A DNA stretch of 64,000 bases, from contig NZ_SDIF01000016.1 of assembly GCF_004122735.1 (NCBI RefSeq), positions 43,834 to 107,833 of the forward strand. Reading direction: 5' to 3'. The position numbers and the translations under genes are program-made. Below are positions 46,451 through 55,214 of this stretch, in pieces (within the stretch, counting starts at the first letter, position 1; every line of letters begins with the position of its first letter). A model generated the notes under the pieces. That model did not search any database. It was not told the DNA's origin and saw only the letters and a list, made by a program, of their open reading frames with translations. Origin of the DNA: Streptomyces sioyaensis (lineage in GTDB: Bacteria > Actinomycetota > Actinomycetes > Streptomycetales > Streptomycetaceae).

Positions 46451-47065
46451 ATGGCCATCTCCGATGACCTCCGCAAGACCCTGACCGACGCCACCCCGCT
46501 GTACGCCCTGGCCGGCACCGTCGACCTGGCCGCCGAGAAGCTCGGCGAGGTGCCGCAGCTCGTCGAGAAGCTCCGGTCCGAGGCCCCCAAGCGCTTCGAC
46601 TCCGTGCGCAGCACCGACCCCAAGGACGTCCAGGCCCTGGTCAGCAAGCAGGCCAAGGACGCCCAGGAGAAGCTCTCCGAGCTGCTGGGCTCGCTGGACG
46701 GCGACATCAAGAAGGTCCGCGACCAGGCGCAGGAGCTGGCGCTGCAGGGCGTGGGCCGGGCGGCCGAGGCCGTCGTGCGGGCCCGCGAGGGCTACGAGGA
46801 GCTGGCCGAGCGCGGCCGTGGCGCGGTGGCGACCTGGCGCGGCGAGGCCGCCGACCAGGTCGAGGACCTCGCGGTGGCGATCGAGCCGGAGCCGAAGCCG
46901 GCGACCAAGAGCGCCCCGAAGCCCCAGACCGCGAACGGGGCCAAGGCGCAGACCAAGGCCACCCCCGCGGCCCAGCCCAAGCCCGCGTCGCCGAAGAAGC
47001 CCGTCGCGCAGCGCAAGCCGGCGCCGGCGCAGACGAAGAAGAGCACCCCGCCGTCCGCGAAGTGA
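46451..47065 (+). CDS. HBHA-like coiled-coil protein with Lys/Ala/Pro tail
   Basis: 204 aa. Residues 1-140 are amphipathic helix (DLAAEKLGEVPQLVEKLRSE; LVSKQAKDAQEKLSELLGSL), predicted coiled coil; residues 145-204 are a Lys/Ala/Pro-rich basic tail with PKPASPKKPVAQRKPAPAQ. This matches mycobacterial heparin-binding haemagglutinin in layout. There the protein sits at the membrane and affects lipid bodies and adhesion; in Streptomyces the role is unknown. Strong RBS AGGAGGAAG. No signal peptide. Confidence 0.85.
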   Translation: MAISDDLRKTLTDATPLYALAGTVDLAAEKLGEVPQLVEKLRSEAPKRFDSVRSTDPKDVQALVSKQAKDAQEKLSELLGSLDGDIKKVRDQAQELALQGVGRAAEAVVRAREGYEELAERGRGAVATWRGEAADQVEDLAVAIEPEPKPATKSAPKPQTANGAKAQTKATPAAQPKPASPKKPVAQRKPAPAQTKKSTPPSAK

Positions 47066-47114
47066 GCGCGATGTGACGTCCCTCACGCTTCCGTGAGGGC
47101 CCCGTTTCCGGGGT

Positions 47115-47145
47115 CGGGCCGGGCACCCTTCAGGTGCCCGGCCCG
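47115..47145 (+). terminator. Terminator after the HBHA-like gene
   Basis: CGGGCCGGGCACC and its exact complement form a 13-bp stem with a 5-nt loop. A smaller stem CCTCACG/CGTGAGG precedes it. Confidence 0.8.
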
Positions 47146-47221
47146 TTGTGCGGGTACCGTGGGGCGGCACGGGCCGCAGACGGCCGAGAACGGACCGACG
47201 AAGACGAACGGCGAACGGGCG

Positions 47222-47575
47222 GTGGATGGCGTGCTGATTTACGGGTTCCAGAGCCTTCTGAGCTGGGTGCAACTCGCCCTGGGCGTCTACGCCGCCGTGA
47301 TGCTGATCGATGCCGCCGTGCGCCGCGAGGACGCCTACCGCGCCGCGAGCAAGCAGACCAAGGGCATGTGGCTGATCTTCCTCGCCCTTGCCACGGCGCT
47401 GCTGTTCATTCTCCCGATCATGTCGTTCCTGCCGATCATCGGCGTGATCGCGGTGATCGTCTACACGGTCGACGTCCGGCCCGCGCTCCGGGAGGTCTCC
47501 GGTGGCGGCAGCGGCCCGCGCCGCGGGGGCTCCAGCTCGGACGGGCCGTACGGGCCCTTCAACGGCGGGCGCTGA
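47222..47575 (+). CDS. DUF2516 membrane protein (Rv0476-like)
   Basis: 117 aa. Three hydrophobic segments (about 8-28, 50-68, 70-85) and a Gly/Ser-rich C terminus. RREDAYRAASKQTKGMWLI is the family signature. Third gene in the order XRE-HBHA-DUF2516 shared with mycobacteria. GTG 47231 is an alternative start; neither has a strong RBS. Confidence 0.85.
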   Translation: MDGVLIYGFQSLLSWVQLALGVYAAVMLIDAAVRREDAYRAASKQTKGMWLIFLALATALLFILPIMSFLPIIGVIAVIVYTVDVRPALREVSGGGSGPRRGGSSSDGPYGPFNGGR

Positions 47576-47713
47576 GCCCGGCCCGCGAGGCCCCGGAGGG
47601 CCTGAGCCGCTTCACTCGCGGCCCGTTCGCCCTCGACCCCTTCAGTGCCGCTTCACGCGCGGCAGCCCCCGGCCCCTCGGCCTGCGCCCCCGGCCGCTTC
47701 ACCCGCGGCCGTG

Positions 47714-49144
47714 TCAGCGCCGGTCCAGCAGCAGCACGGCCACATCGTCCGTCAGCTCGCCGCCGTTGAGATCGCGTACTTCCCTGACCGAGGCGTCCAG
47801 CAGTTCCTCGCCGCTGAGGCCGGCCGCCATCTGGCGGCTGACCAGTTCGGTCATGCCTTCCTGGCCGAGACGCTGATTGCCGACGCCGATCCGGCCCTCG
47901 ATCAGCCCGTCGGTGTACATCATCAGGCTCCAGGAGCCGCCCAGTTCGACCTGCCGGCGCGGCCAGCGGGCGTTCGGCAGCAGGCCGAGCGCCGGGCCGC
48001 CGAATTCGTAGGGCAGCAGCTGCGGGCTCTCGCCGGCCTTGGCGAGCAGCGGTGCGGGGTGGCCGGCCAGGCACAGCCCGGCGCGGCGGCCGTCGGCGGA
48101 GATGTCGACGGTGCACAGCGTCGCGAAGATCTCGTCGTCGGCGCGCTCGTGCTCCAGCACCTTCTGGAGGGTGGCGAGCAGTTCGTCACCGGACAGGCCG
48201 GCGAAGGTCAGCGCGCGCCAGGCGATCCGCAGCTCGACGCCGAGCGCGGCCTCGTCGGGCCCGTGGCCGCAGACATCGCCGATCATCGCGTGGACGGCGC
48301 CGTCCGGGGTGCGCACGGTGTCGTAGAAGTCGCCGCCGAGCAGGGCGCGGCTGCGGCCGGGGCGGTAGCAGGCGGCGAAGCGCAGATCGGAGCCGTCGAG
48401 CAGGGGCGTGGGCAGCAGGCCCCGCTCCAGCCGGGCGTTCTCCTGCGCGAGCATCCGCGACTCGGTGAGCTGGCGCTGGGCGAGGTCGGCGCGTTTGCGT
48501 TCGACGGCGTAGCGGACCGCACGGCTGAGCACCGCGCCGTCCAGTTCGTCCCGGAAAAGGTAGTCCTGGGCGCCGACGCGTACGGCGTCGGCGGCGCGCT
48601 CGGCGTCCGTCTCGTAGGTGAGCACCAGGACGGCGTGCGACGGCGCCAGGCGCAGGACGTCGCGCAGGACGCCCAGTTCGTCATCCCGGGCGCCGTGACC
48701 GGCGTCACGTGCCGCGCGGCCCTCGGGCGCCCGCGGGGGCAGGTCGAGCAGGATGCAGTGCACATCGTCGGTGAGCAGCCGCTCGGCCTCGGTGAGGTTT
48801 CGGGCGGTACGCAGGCGCACCTTGCGGCCCGCCCAGTCCCACATGTCGGGGACATGGCTGTTGGGGTCCTCGCCGATGAGGAGCAGGGTCAGGCCCTGGG
48901 GGGCGGGTCCATGGTCGGCCGAAAGTCGCTGTTCGGCCGGCAGCGGCTGAGTGGGCTCAAGGAAGCCCTGTACGGCCGAGTGGGCCGCCTCCTGGCCCGC
49001 GGCGGGGGCGCTCACGCGCTGGGCCGTCGCGTCCCCCGCGCCCGGTGCGTCGGCGACCCGCGCGGTATCCGCGCAGGCGTCATCCACCGGTCCTGCCTGG
49101 TGCGGCAGCACGACCGTCCGCTGGTGCGGTACGGGTACGGGCAT
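47714..49144 (-). CDS. Receiver-PP2C (SpoIIE/RsbU-type) phosphatase
   Basis: 476 aa. A Pro/Ala-rich N terminus of about 80 residues precedes a receiver-like domain (LLLIGEDPN at strand 1, HCILLDLPPR with the acceptor Asp, YLFRDELDG in place of the usual KP), then a PP2C-type domain with GGDFYDTV, GDVCGHGPDEA and LTDDVAVLLL metal-binding motifs. Such proteins dephosphorylate anti-anti-sigma factors. The Lys of the receiver is lost, so phosphorylation may not follow the usual rule. RBS GGAAGG. No anti-sigma gene is adjacent. Confidence 0.92.
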   Translation of the reverse strand: MPVPVPHQRTVVLPHQAGPVDDACADTARVADAPGAGDATAQRVSAPAAGQEAAHSAVQGFLEPTQPLPAEQRLSADHGPAPQGLTLLLIGEDPNSHVPDMWDWAGRKVRLRTARNLTEAERLLTDDVHCILLDLPPRAPEGRAARDAGHGARDDELGVLRDVLRLAPSHAVLVLTYETDAERAADAVRVGAQDYLFRDELDGAVLSRAVRYAVERKRADLAQRQLTESRMLAQENARLERGLLPTPLLDGSDLRFAACYRPGRSRALLGGDFYDTVRTPDGAVHAMIGDVCGHGPDEAALGVELRIAWRALTFAGLSGDELLATLQKVLEHERADDEIFATLCTVDISADGRRAGLCLAGHPAPLLAKAGESPQLLPYEFGGPALGLLPNARWPRRQVELGGSWSLMMYTDGLIEGRIGVGNQRLGQEGMTELVSRQMAAGLSGEELLDASVREVRDLNGGELTDDVAVLLLDRR

Positions 49145-49439
49145 CGGTCTGCTTCCTTCCCTCCCCCCGAGGGGTGCAGTGGGACGCCGACCGGCGCTCC
49201 ACCGTGCCCGGCTCCCACCACTCGTCGGTCAATTGAGCGGGACGCTGACGGGCACTGACAGGCGACCATAGCGTCAGTACGGAGTGGGATGGAATGCCCG
49301 ACAGCAATCGGCCATCGTCATATGCCGCGATCGATCAGCCATTTGACCTGGAGAGGGCTGAATGCGGAATGACGAACATCACCCCGCTTGAGTGCATTCA
49401 GCGACGCGGCGGCAACCCTCGGAGAGCAAAACAATCAGG

Positions 49440-50615
49440 TCAGTTATCGCCGGTGTGAGCCGCGCCATCGTGGCCGGCGTCACCATCGGGGCGGACGACG
49501 CCGAGGATCGGCATCGAACCGGCGCCGGTGATCGTGACCTGCCGGCCGGGACGCGGCGCATGCACAACCGCGCCGTCACCGAGATACATCCCGACATGGC
49601 TGGCATCGGAGAAATAAATAATCAGATCGCCCGGCCGCATGTCCTTCAGGGCGACCCGGGGCAGCTGCCGCCACTGCTCCTGTGAGGTCCGCGGAATCGT
49701 CCGGCCGGCGGCCTGCCAGGACCGCAGGGTCAGCCCGGAGCAGTCGAAGGTGTCCGGTCCCTCCGCGCCCCACACGTAGTCCTTGCCGATCTGCGCGGTG
49801 GCGTACGAAATCGCCTTCTTGCCCTCGGCCGACGCTTTGTTGCTGATCTCCTTGAGAACGCCCGAGTCGAGCCACTTCTGCTGCTGCTTGAAGGCCTGCT
49901 CGTCCTCCAGCTTCTTCAGCCGGTCCTTTTCCTTGGCGGCCAGCCGGGATTCCAGTTCCTTTGCCGCGTCGATCTGTTTCTTGATGTCCCGCTGGGCGCT
50001 TTCCTTCTTCTTGCGGTTCGCCTCCAGCTTCTCCCAGCGGTCCGTGGCGGAGGCTGAATACCGCTGCAAGTCGCCTTTGAGATGCGCCAGTTGGCTGATC
50101 ACTCGTTTTGCGGCGAGCTGTCCCTTACGGGCCAGGGTGGCGTTGTCGAGAAAGCGTTCCGGGTCGGCATTGAGCACCAGTTTCGCCTCGGCGGGCAGCC
50201 CGCCGCCGCGGTACTGGGCACTGGCCAGCGCGCCCGCCTGCCGCTTGAGGGCGGCCAGCTTGTGCTGGGTGGTGTCGATGGTGCGCGCCAGCTGGACGAT
50301 TTGCTTCTGCTGGACGTCGACCTGCTCCTTGGCGGCGTTATAGGCGTCGGTGGCCTGCTCGGCCTTGCGGTAGAGCGCGTCGATCTTCTTGCGTACGTCG
50401 TCGAGGTGGCGGGCATCGGCGTCCGCGGTCTGCGCCGGGTCCGCGGACGGGTTCTTCGGGTCATCGGCGCCGGCGGCCGTGGCCGTACCGCCGAGCAGCC
50501 CCGTCGCGCACAGGACGACGGCGGTGCATGCCATCACCCGGCCACCCCGTATGCCCCATCTGCCCCGAATATCCTGCACGCCCTGAACGTCCCGCCGCGC
50601 CCCCTGACTCCCCAC
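49440..50615 (-). CDS. Secreted NlpC/P60 peptidoglycan hydrolase
   Basis: 391 aa. Long signal peptide (n-region to about residue 25, hydrophobic core CTAVVLCATGLLGGTATA), a coiled-coil region of about 200 residues rich in Lys/Gln/Glu (as in RipA and CwlO-like hydrolases), and a C-terminal NlpC/P60 domain with catalytic Cys in DTFDCSGLT, His in ASHVGMYLGDG and a His in VVHAPRPG. GTG chosen because GGAGG is 6 nt upstream. Divergent from pstS with the PHO box in the gap. Confidence 0.92.
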   Translation of the reverse strand: MGSQGARRDVQGVQDIRGRWGIRGGRVMACTAVVLCATGLLGGTATAAGADDPKNPSADPAQTADADARHLDDVRKKIDALYRKAEQATDAYNAAKEQVDVQQKQIVQLARTIDTTQHKLAALKRQAGALASAQYRGGGLPAEAKLVLNADPERFLDNATLARKGQLAAKRVISQLAHLKGDLQRYSASATDRWEKLEANRKKKESAQRDIKKQIDAAKELESRLAAKEKDRLKKLEDEQAFKQQQKWLDSGVLKEISNKASAEGKKAISYATAQIGKDYVWGAEGPDTFDCSGLTLRSWQAAGRTIPRTSQEQWRQLPRVALKDMRPGDLIIYFSDASHVGMYLGDGAVVHAPRPGRQVTITGAGSMPILGVVRPDGDAGHDGAAHTGDN

Positions 50616-50757
50616 CAGCCACCTCCGGTCGTACCGCACCAATTCGCGCCGTCTCAGGCGCGGATGCTGCCATACCGGCCGGTAATTCAACAGGGTGACG
50701 TGCCGTTTCGTACCCCTCGAACGGCACTTATCGGCCCGCACCCAGCCGATGGCCGAG

Positions 50758-50779
50758 GTTCACCGTGCGTTCACTCTCC
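50758..50779 (+). promoter_or_regulatory. PHO box upstream of pstS
   Basis: Two adjacent 11-bp direct repeat units, GTTCACCGTGC and GTTCACTCTCC, match the Streptomyces PhoP consensus GTTCACC at 11-bp period. About 170-190 bp upstream of the pstS start; an AT-richer stretch follows. Confidence 0.88.
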
Positions 50780-50946
50780 TCCATCGGCCGCTTTACCTGA
50801 TCTACCTAATTTCAGCCTTACCGAGTGCGCGTCCCCCACGGCACAAGCGCAGCGCGGCCGGCTTCCGCCGTGAACGCGGCAGTCATCACACACCACCCAA
50901 AACGCTCGCCGACGAAGCGGCGCGCCCCAGGAAGGAACTCTCGACA

Positions 50947-52068
50947 GTGAAGCTTCAGCGCAAGAACCGGGTTCGCGCCCTCGCCGTTGGCGCTCTCGCC
51001 GTCTCCGGTGCTCTGGCCCTGACCGCGTGCGGCTCGGACGACACCTCCGGCGGCGGTAGCGCCGGCGCCGCCAAGACGTCGAACATCAAGTGTGACGGCA
51101 AGGGCAAGCTTCTGGCGTCCGGCTCGTCCGCGCAGAAGAACGCCATGGACGTCTGGGTGCAGGCGTACTCGGGTGCCTGCAAGGGCACCGAAATCAACTA
51201 CCAGCCGACCGGCTCCGGCGCCGGCGTCACCACCTTCCTGCAGGGCCAGACCGCCTTCGCGGGCTCCGACTCGGCCCTCAAGCCCGAAGAGGTCGCCAAG
51301 TCCAAGAAGGTCTGCAAGGGCGGCCAGGCCATCGACCTGCCGATGGTCGGCGGCCCGATCGCGGTCGGCTACAACGTCCCCGGCGTCGACAACCTCGTGC
51401 TGGACGCCCCGACCCTGGCGAAGATCTTCGACTCGAAGATCACCAAGTGGAACGACCCGGCGATCAAGAAGCTGAACCCGAGCGCCAAGCTCCCGGACCT
51501 CAAGGTCCAGGCGTTCCACCGCTCCGACGACTCGGGCACCACCGACAACTTCACCAAGTACCTCAAGGGCGCCGCCCCGGGTGACTGGAAGCACGAGCCG
51601 GCGAAGAAGTGGGAAGGCACCGGCGGCCAGGCGGCCTCGGGCTCGGCCGGCGTCTCCTCGCAGGTCAAGCAGACCAGCGGCGCGATCTCCTACTTCGAGC
51701 TGTCGTACGCGACGGCCGGCAAGATCCCCACGGCCAAGCTGAACACCGGCGCCAAGGAGCCGGTCGACGCCACCGTCGACAACGCCTCGAAGGCCATCTC
51801 CGAGGCCACGCAGGTCGGTAAGGGCGACGACCTGGCCCTGAAGCTCAACTACACCACCAAGGCCGAGGGCGCCTACCCGATCACCCTGGTGACGTACGAG
51901 ATCGCCTGCGACAAGGGCAACAAGGCCGAGACCCTGCCCGCCACCAAGTCCTTCCTGACCTACGTCTCCAGCAAGGACGGCCAGGCCTCGCTCAAGGCGC
52001 TCGGCTACGCCCCGCTGCCCACCGAGATCGCCGACAAGGTCCGCGCGACCGTCGCCAAGCTCTCCTGA
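50947..52068 (+). CDS. pstS: Phosphate-binding lipoprotein PstS
   Basis: 373 aa high-affinity phosphate receptor of the Pst transporter. Lipobox LALTAC with lipid-modified Cys28, a Gly/Ser linker, and phosphate-binding loops LLASGSSAQKNAM, SGAGVTTFLQGQTAFAGSD and HRSDDSGTTDNF. GTG start with AGGAAGG upstream. First gene of pstSCAB, under the PHO box. Codon use is highly biased, as expected for an abundant protein. Confidence 0.97.
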   Translation: MKLQRKNRVRALAVGALAVSGALALTACGSDDTSGGGSAGAAKTSNIKCDGKGKLLASGSSAQKNAMDVWVQAYSGACKGTEINYQPTGSGAGVTTFLQGQTAFAGSDSALKPEEVAKSKKVCKGGQAIDLPMVGGPIAVGYNVPGVDNLVLDAPTLAKIFDSKITKWNDPAIKKLNPSAKLPDLKVQAFHRSDDSGTTDNFTKYLKGAAPGDWKHEPAKKWEGTGGQAASGSAGVSSQVKQTSGAISYFELSYATAGKIPTAKLNTGAKEPVDATVDNASKAISEATQVGKGDDLALKLNYTTKAEGAYPITLVTYEIACDKGNKAETLPATKSFLTYVSSKDGQASLKALGYAPLPTEIADKVRATVAKLS

Positions 52069-52198
52069 CCCACCGGGCGGCGGCCCGTTGACCGCCGTAC
52101 CACCCAAGGGGCCCCTCACCAGGGCCCCTTTGGGCCGCCGCCCGTCCGGTGCACCGCCGCGCCAAGAGCCCTCACCGGCTCAGCAGACCGGAGAATCC

Positions 52199-53191
52199 AT
52201 GAATACCTCCTCCACGACCGATATACCGCCCTTGCCACCACACGACCGCTCCGCGGTCTCCGGCAAAGCGGTCCGCCCCGGCGACCGGATCTTCCTCGGG
52301 CTCTCCCGGGGCTCCGGTATCGCCCTGCTGGCGATCATGGCCGCCATCGCGGTCTTCCTGACCTACCGCTCAGTGCTCGCCATCTCCGGCGACAAGGCCA
52401 ACTTCTTCACCACGCTGGACTGGAACGCCACCGGGACGGATCCGAAGTTCGGCATCGCCGTCCTCGCCTTCGGCACCCTCGTCAGCTCGCTGATCGCGAT
52501 GCTGATCGCGGTGCCGGTCGCGGTCGGCATCGCGCTGTTCATCTCGCACTACGCGCCGCGCAAGCTGTCCTCGCCGCTCGGCTACGTCATCGACCTGCTC
52601 GCCGCGGTGCCCAGCATCATCTACGGCCTGTGGGGCGCGCTGTTCCTCGTCCCGCATCTGAGCGGCCTCTACAGCTGGCTCGACGACTACCTCGGCTGGA
52701 CCGGCATCTTCAGCTACAGCGGCGGGGCGGCCCGTTCGCTGTTCACCGTGGGCATCCTGCTCGCGATCATGATCCTGCCGATCGTCACCAGCGTGAGCCG
52801 TGAGGTCTTCCTGCAGGTCCCGAAGATGCACGAGGAGGCCGCGCTGGCGCTCGGCGCCACCCGCTGGGAAGTCATCCGGATGTCGGTGCTCCCCTTCGGC
52901 CGCTCCGGAATCATCAGCGCCTCCATGCTCGGCCTGGGCCGCGCGCTCGGCGAGACGATGGCCGTCGCCACGGTCCTCTCGCCCAGCTTCCTCATCAACA
53001 CCAGCCTGCTGGACCCGGGCGGCGGCACGTTCGCCCAGAACATCGCCAGCAAGTTCAGCGAGGCCGACCAGTTCGGCCAGGACGCGTTGATCGCCTCCGG
53101 GCTCGTCCTCTTCGTGATCACGCTGCTCGTCAACGGCGCGGCCCGCCTGATCATCGCCCGCCGCAAGGAGTACTCGGGAGCCGCAGCATGA
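52199..53191 (+). CDS. pstC: Phosphate ABC transporter permease PstC
   Basis: 330 aa with six membrane helices. The EAA loop ALALGATRWEVIRMSVLPFGRSG contacts PstB. Cytoplasmic N terminus of about 35 residues. GGAGAATCC before the ATG. The stop overlaps the pstA start (ATGA). Confidence 0.96.
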   Translation: MNTSSTTDIPPLPPHDRSAVSGKAVRPGDRIFLGLSRGSGIALLAIMAAIAVFLTYRSVLAISGDKANFFTTLDWNATGTDPKFGIAVLAFGTLVSSLIAMLIAVPVAVGIALFISHYAPRKLSSPLGYVIDLLAAVPSIIYGLWGALFLVPHLSGLYSWLDDYLGWTGIFSYSGGAARSLFTVGILLAIMILPIVTSVSREVFLQVPKMHEEAALALGATRWEVIRMSVLPFGRSGIISASMLGLGRALGETMAVATVLSPSFLINTSLLDPGGGTFAQNIASKFSEADQFGQDALIASGLVLFVITLLVNGAARLIIARRKEYSGAAA

Positions 53192-54267
53192 GTCTCATGA
53201 CCGACCGCCGCGCGGTCTCCGACGGCGGCAGCCCGCTCCCCGTCTCCCTCAAGCAGCCCCGGCTGCCGCGCTGGACCCCGCCGGTGTTCGCCCTGGTGGC
53301 GGCCGGCGCGGGCTACGGCATCGGACAGGCCGCCGGCCTGGACAGCACGGTCCAGTGCGCCCTGATCGCCGGTGCGGTCTTCGTCCTGGGCACGTTCGCG
53401 CTGGCCGCGGGCGTCGAGGGCGCCCGGCAGGCCAAGGACCGGCTGGCCACCAGCCTGGTCTGGCTCGCCTTCCTGATCGCCGTCGTCCCGCTGGCCTCCC
53501 TGCTGTGGGAGACCGTCGCCCGCGGCACCAAGGTGCTGGACGGCTACTTCCTGTCCCACTCGATGGGCACCACCCCGGACGCACTCCCCGGCGGCGGCAT
53601 CTACCACGCGATCATCGGCACCCTGGAGCAGGTCGGCCTGGCCACCCTGATCGCCGCGCCGCTCGGTCTGCTCACCGCGATCTACCTCGTCGAATACGGC
53701 CGCGGCAAGCTCGCCCGGGTGGTCACCTTCTTCGTGGACGTGATGACCGGCATCCCCTCGATCGTGGCCGGCCTGTTCATCCTCTCCGTGTGGATCCTGA
53801 TCCTCGGCTTCGGCCCGTCCGGCTTCGCCGGCGCGATGGCGCTGGCGATCCTGATGATGCCGGTCGTCGTCCGCTCCACCGAGGAGATGCTCAAGCTCGT
53901 CCCGAACGAGCTGCGCGAGGCGTCCCTGGCCCTGGGCGTGCCGAAGTGGCGCACCATCCTCAAGGTCGTGCTGCCGACGTCGATCGGCGGTATCACCACC
54001 GGCGTGATGCTCGCCATCGCCCGTATCACCGGTGAGACGGCGCCCGTGCTGCTCCTGGTCTGGGGGGCGAAGACGATCAACAACAACCCCTTCCAGGATG
54101 CCCAGCAGTCGCTGCCGCTCTACGTGTTCCAGCAGTGGCAGCAGGGTTCCGACGCGTCCTACGACCGCGCCTGGGCCGCAGCCCTGGTCCTCATCGCGTT
54201 CGTCATGATTCTCAACCTGGTGGCCCGCGGCATCGCCCGCTGGAAGGCCCCCAAAACCGGCCGCTGA
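53188..54267 (+). CDS. pstA: Phosphate ABC transporter permease PstA
   Basis: 359 aa with six main transmembrane helices in the C-terminal 230 residues plus two to three in a longer N-terminal region typical of actinobacterial PstA. EAA loop ASLALGVPKWRTILKVVLPTSIGG. Translationally coupled to pstC by a 4-nt overlap; an internal ATG at codon 4 is an alternative start. Confidence 0.95.
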   Translation: MSLMTDRRAVSDGGSPLPVSLKQPRLPRWTPPVFALVAAGAGYGIGQAAGLDSTVQCALIAGAVFVLGTFALAAGVEGARQAKDRLATSLVWLAFLIAVVPLASLLWETVARGTKVLDGYFLSHSMGTTPDALPGGGIYHAIIGTLEQVGLATLIAAPLGLLTAIYLVEYGRGKLARVVTFFVDVMTGIPSIVAGLFILSVWILILGFGPSGFAGAMALAILMMPVVVRSTEEMLKLVPNELREASLALGVPKWRTILKVVLPTSIGGITTGVMLAIARITGETAPVLLLVWGAKTINNNPFQDAQQSLPLYVFQQWQQGSDASYDRAWAAALVLIAFVMILNLVARGIARWKAPKTGR

Positions 54268-54297
54268 CCGCGTCCACAGAAAGAAGCAGTGATTTCC

Positions 54298-55074
54298 ATG
54301 GCCAAGCGAATAGACGTCAGCGGCCTCTCCGCGTACTACGGCAGCCACAAGGCCATCGACGACATCTCGATGACCGTCGAGCCGCGCTCCGTGACGGCCT
54401 TCATCGGCCCGTCCGGCTGCGGCAAGTCGACCTTCCTGCGCACCCTGAACCGGATGCACGAGGTCACCCCCAGCGGCCGGGTCGAGGGCAAGGTGATGCT
54501 GGACGACGAGAACCTCTACGGCTCCGGGGTCGACCCGGTCGCCGTCCGCCGCACCATCGGCATGGTCTTCCAGCGCCCCAACCCGTTCCCCACGATGTCG
54601 ATCTTCGACAATGTGGCGGCCGGTCTGCGGCTGAACGGCTCGTACAAGAAGAGCGAGCTCAAGGACATCGTCGAGCGGTCCCTCAAGGGCGCCAACCTCT
54701 GGAACGAGGTCAAGGACCGGCTGAACAAGCCCGGTTCGGGGCTGTCCGGCGGCCAGCAGCAGCGGCTGTGCATCGCCCGCGCCATCGCGGTCGAGCCCCA
54801 GGTCCTGCTGATGGACGAGCCGTGCTCGGCGCTCGACCCGATCTCCACCCTCGCCATCGAGGACCTGATCGGCGAGCTGAAGGAGCGCTTCACGATCGTC
54901 ATCGTGACGCACAACATGCAGCAGGCCGCGCGCGTCTCGGACCGCACCGCGTTCTTCAACCTCGCCGCGGTCGGCCAGCCCGGCAAGCTGATCGAGATCG
55001 ACGAGACCGAGCGGATCTTCTCCAACCCGTCGGTCCAGGCCACGGAGGACTACATCTCCGGCCGCTTCGGCTGA
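54298..55074 (+). CDS. pstB: Phosphate ABC transporter ATPase PstB
   Basis: 258 aa ATPase that powers phosphate import. Walker [11 protein letters not shown]-loop [11 protein letters not shown], signature [14 protein letters not shown], Walker [14 protein letters not shown] and H-loop VTHNMQQA. The start MAKRID is the family standard; a GTG nine bases upstream is less likely. Last gene of pstSCAB, followed by a terminator. Confidence 0.97.
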   Translation: MAKRIDVSGLSAYYGSHKAIDDISMTVEPRSVTAFIGPSGCGKSTFLRTLNRMHEVTPSGRVEGKVMLDDENLYGSGVDPVAVRRTIGMVFQRPNPFPTMSIFDNVAAGLRLNGSYKKSELKDIVERSLKGANLWNEVKDRLNKPGSGLSGGQQQRLCIARAIAVEPQVLLMDEPCSALDPISTLAIEDLIGELKERFTIVIVTHNMQQAARVSDRTAFFNLAAVGQPGKLIEIDETERIFSNPSVQATEDYISGRFG

Positions 55075-55161
55075 GCCGCGAGCGCGCCCCGGCCGCAACC
55101 GGCCGGGGCCGCCCCCACCAGCGTCCTGCGGTGCTGCATGGCGGTGCCACCGCAAGACGAA

Positions 55162-55191
55162 GGGCCCGCCCCTCTTCCAGGGGGCGGGCCC
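55162..55191. terminator. Bidirectional terminator between pstB and pit
   Basis: GGGCCCGCCCC and its exact complement form an 11-bp stem with an 8-nt loop between the convergent pst operon and the pit unit. Confidence 0.85.
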
Positions 55192-55214
55192 ATTGCTGTG
55201 TCCGAGCAGGTCCG

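Noticed and set aside
50616..50757. c-di-AMP (ydaO) riboswitch before the NlpC/P60 gene
   Set aside because: Riboswitches of this class often precede wall hydrolases, but I could not recognise the conserved core here or before the transglycosylase gene at 62979.
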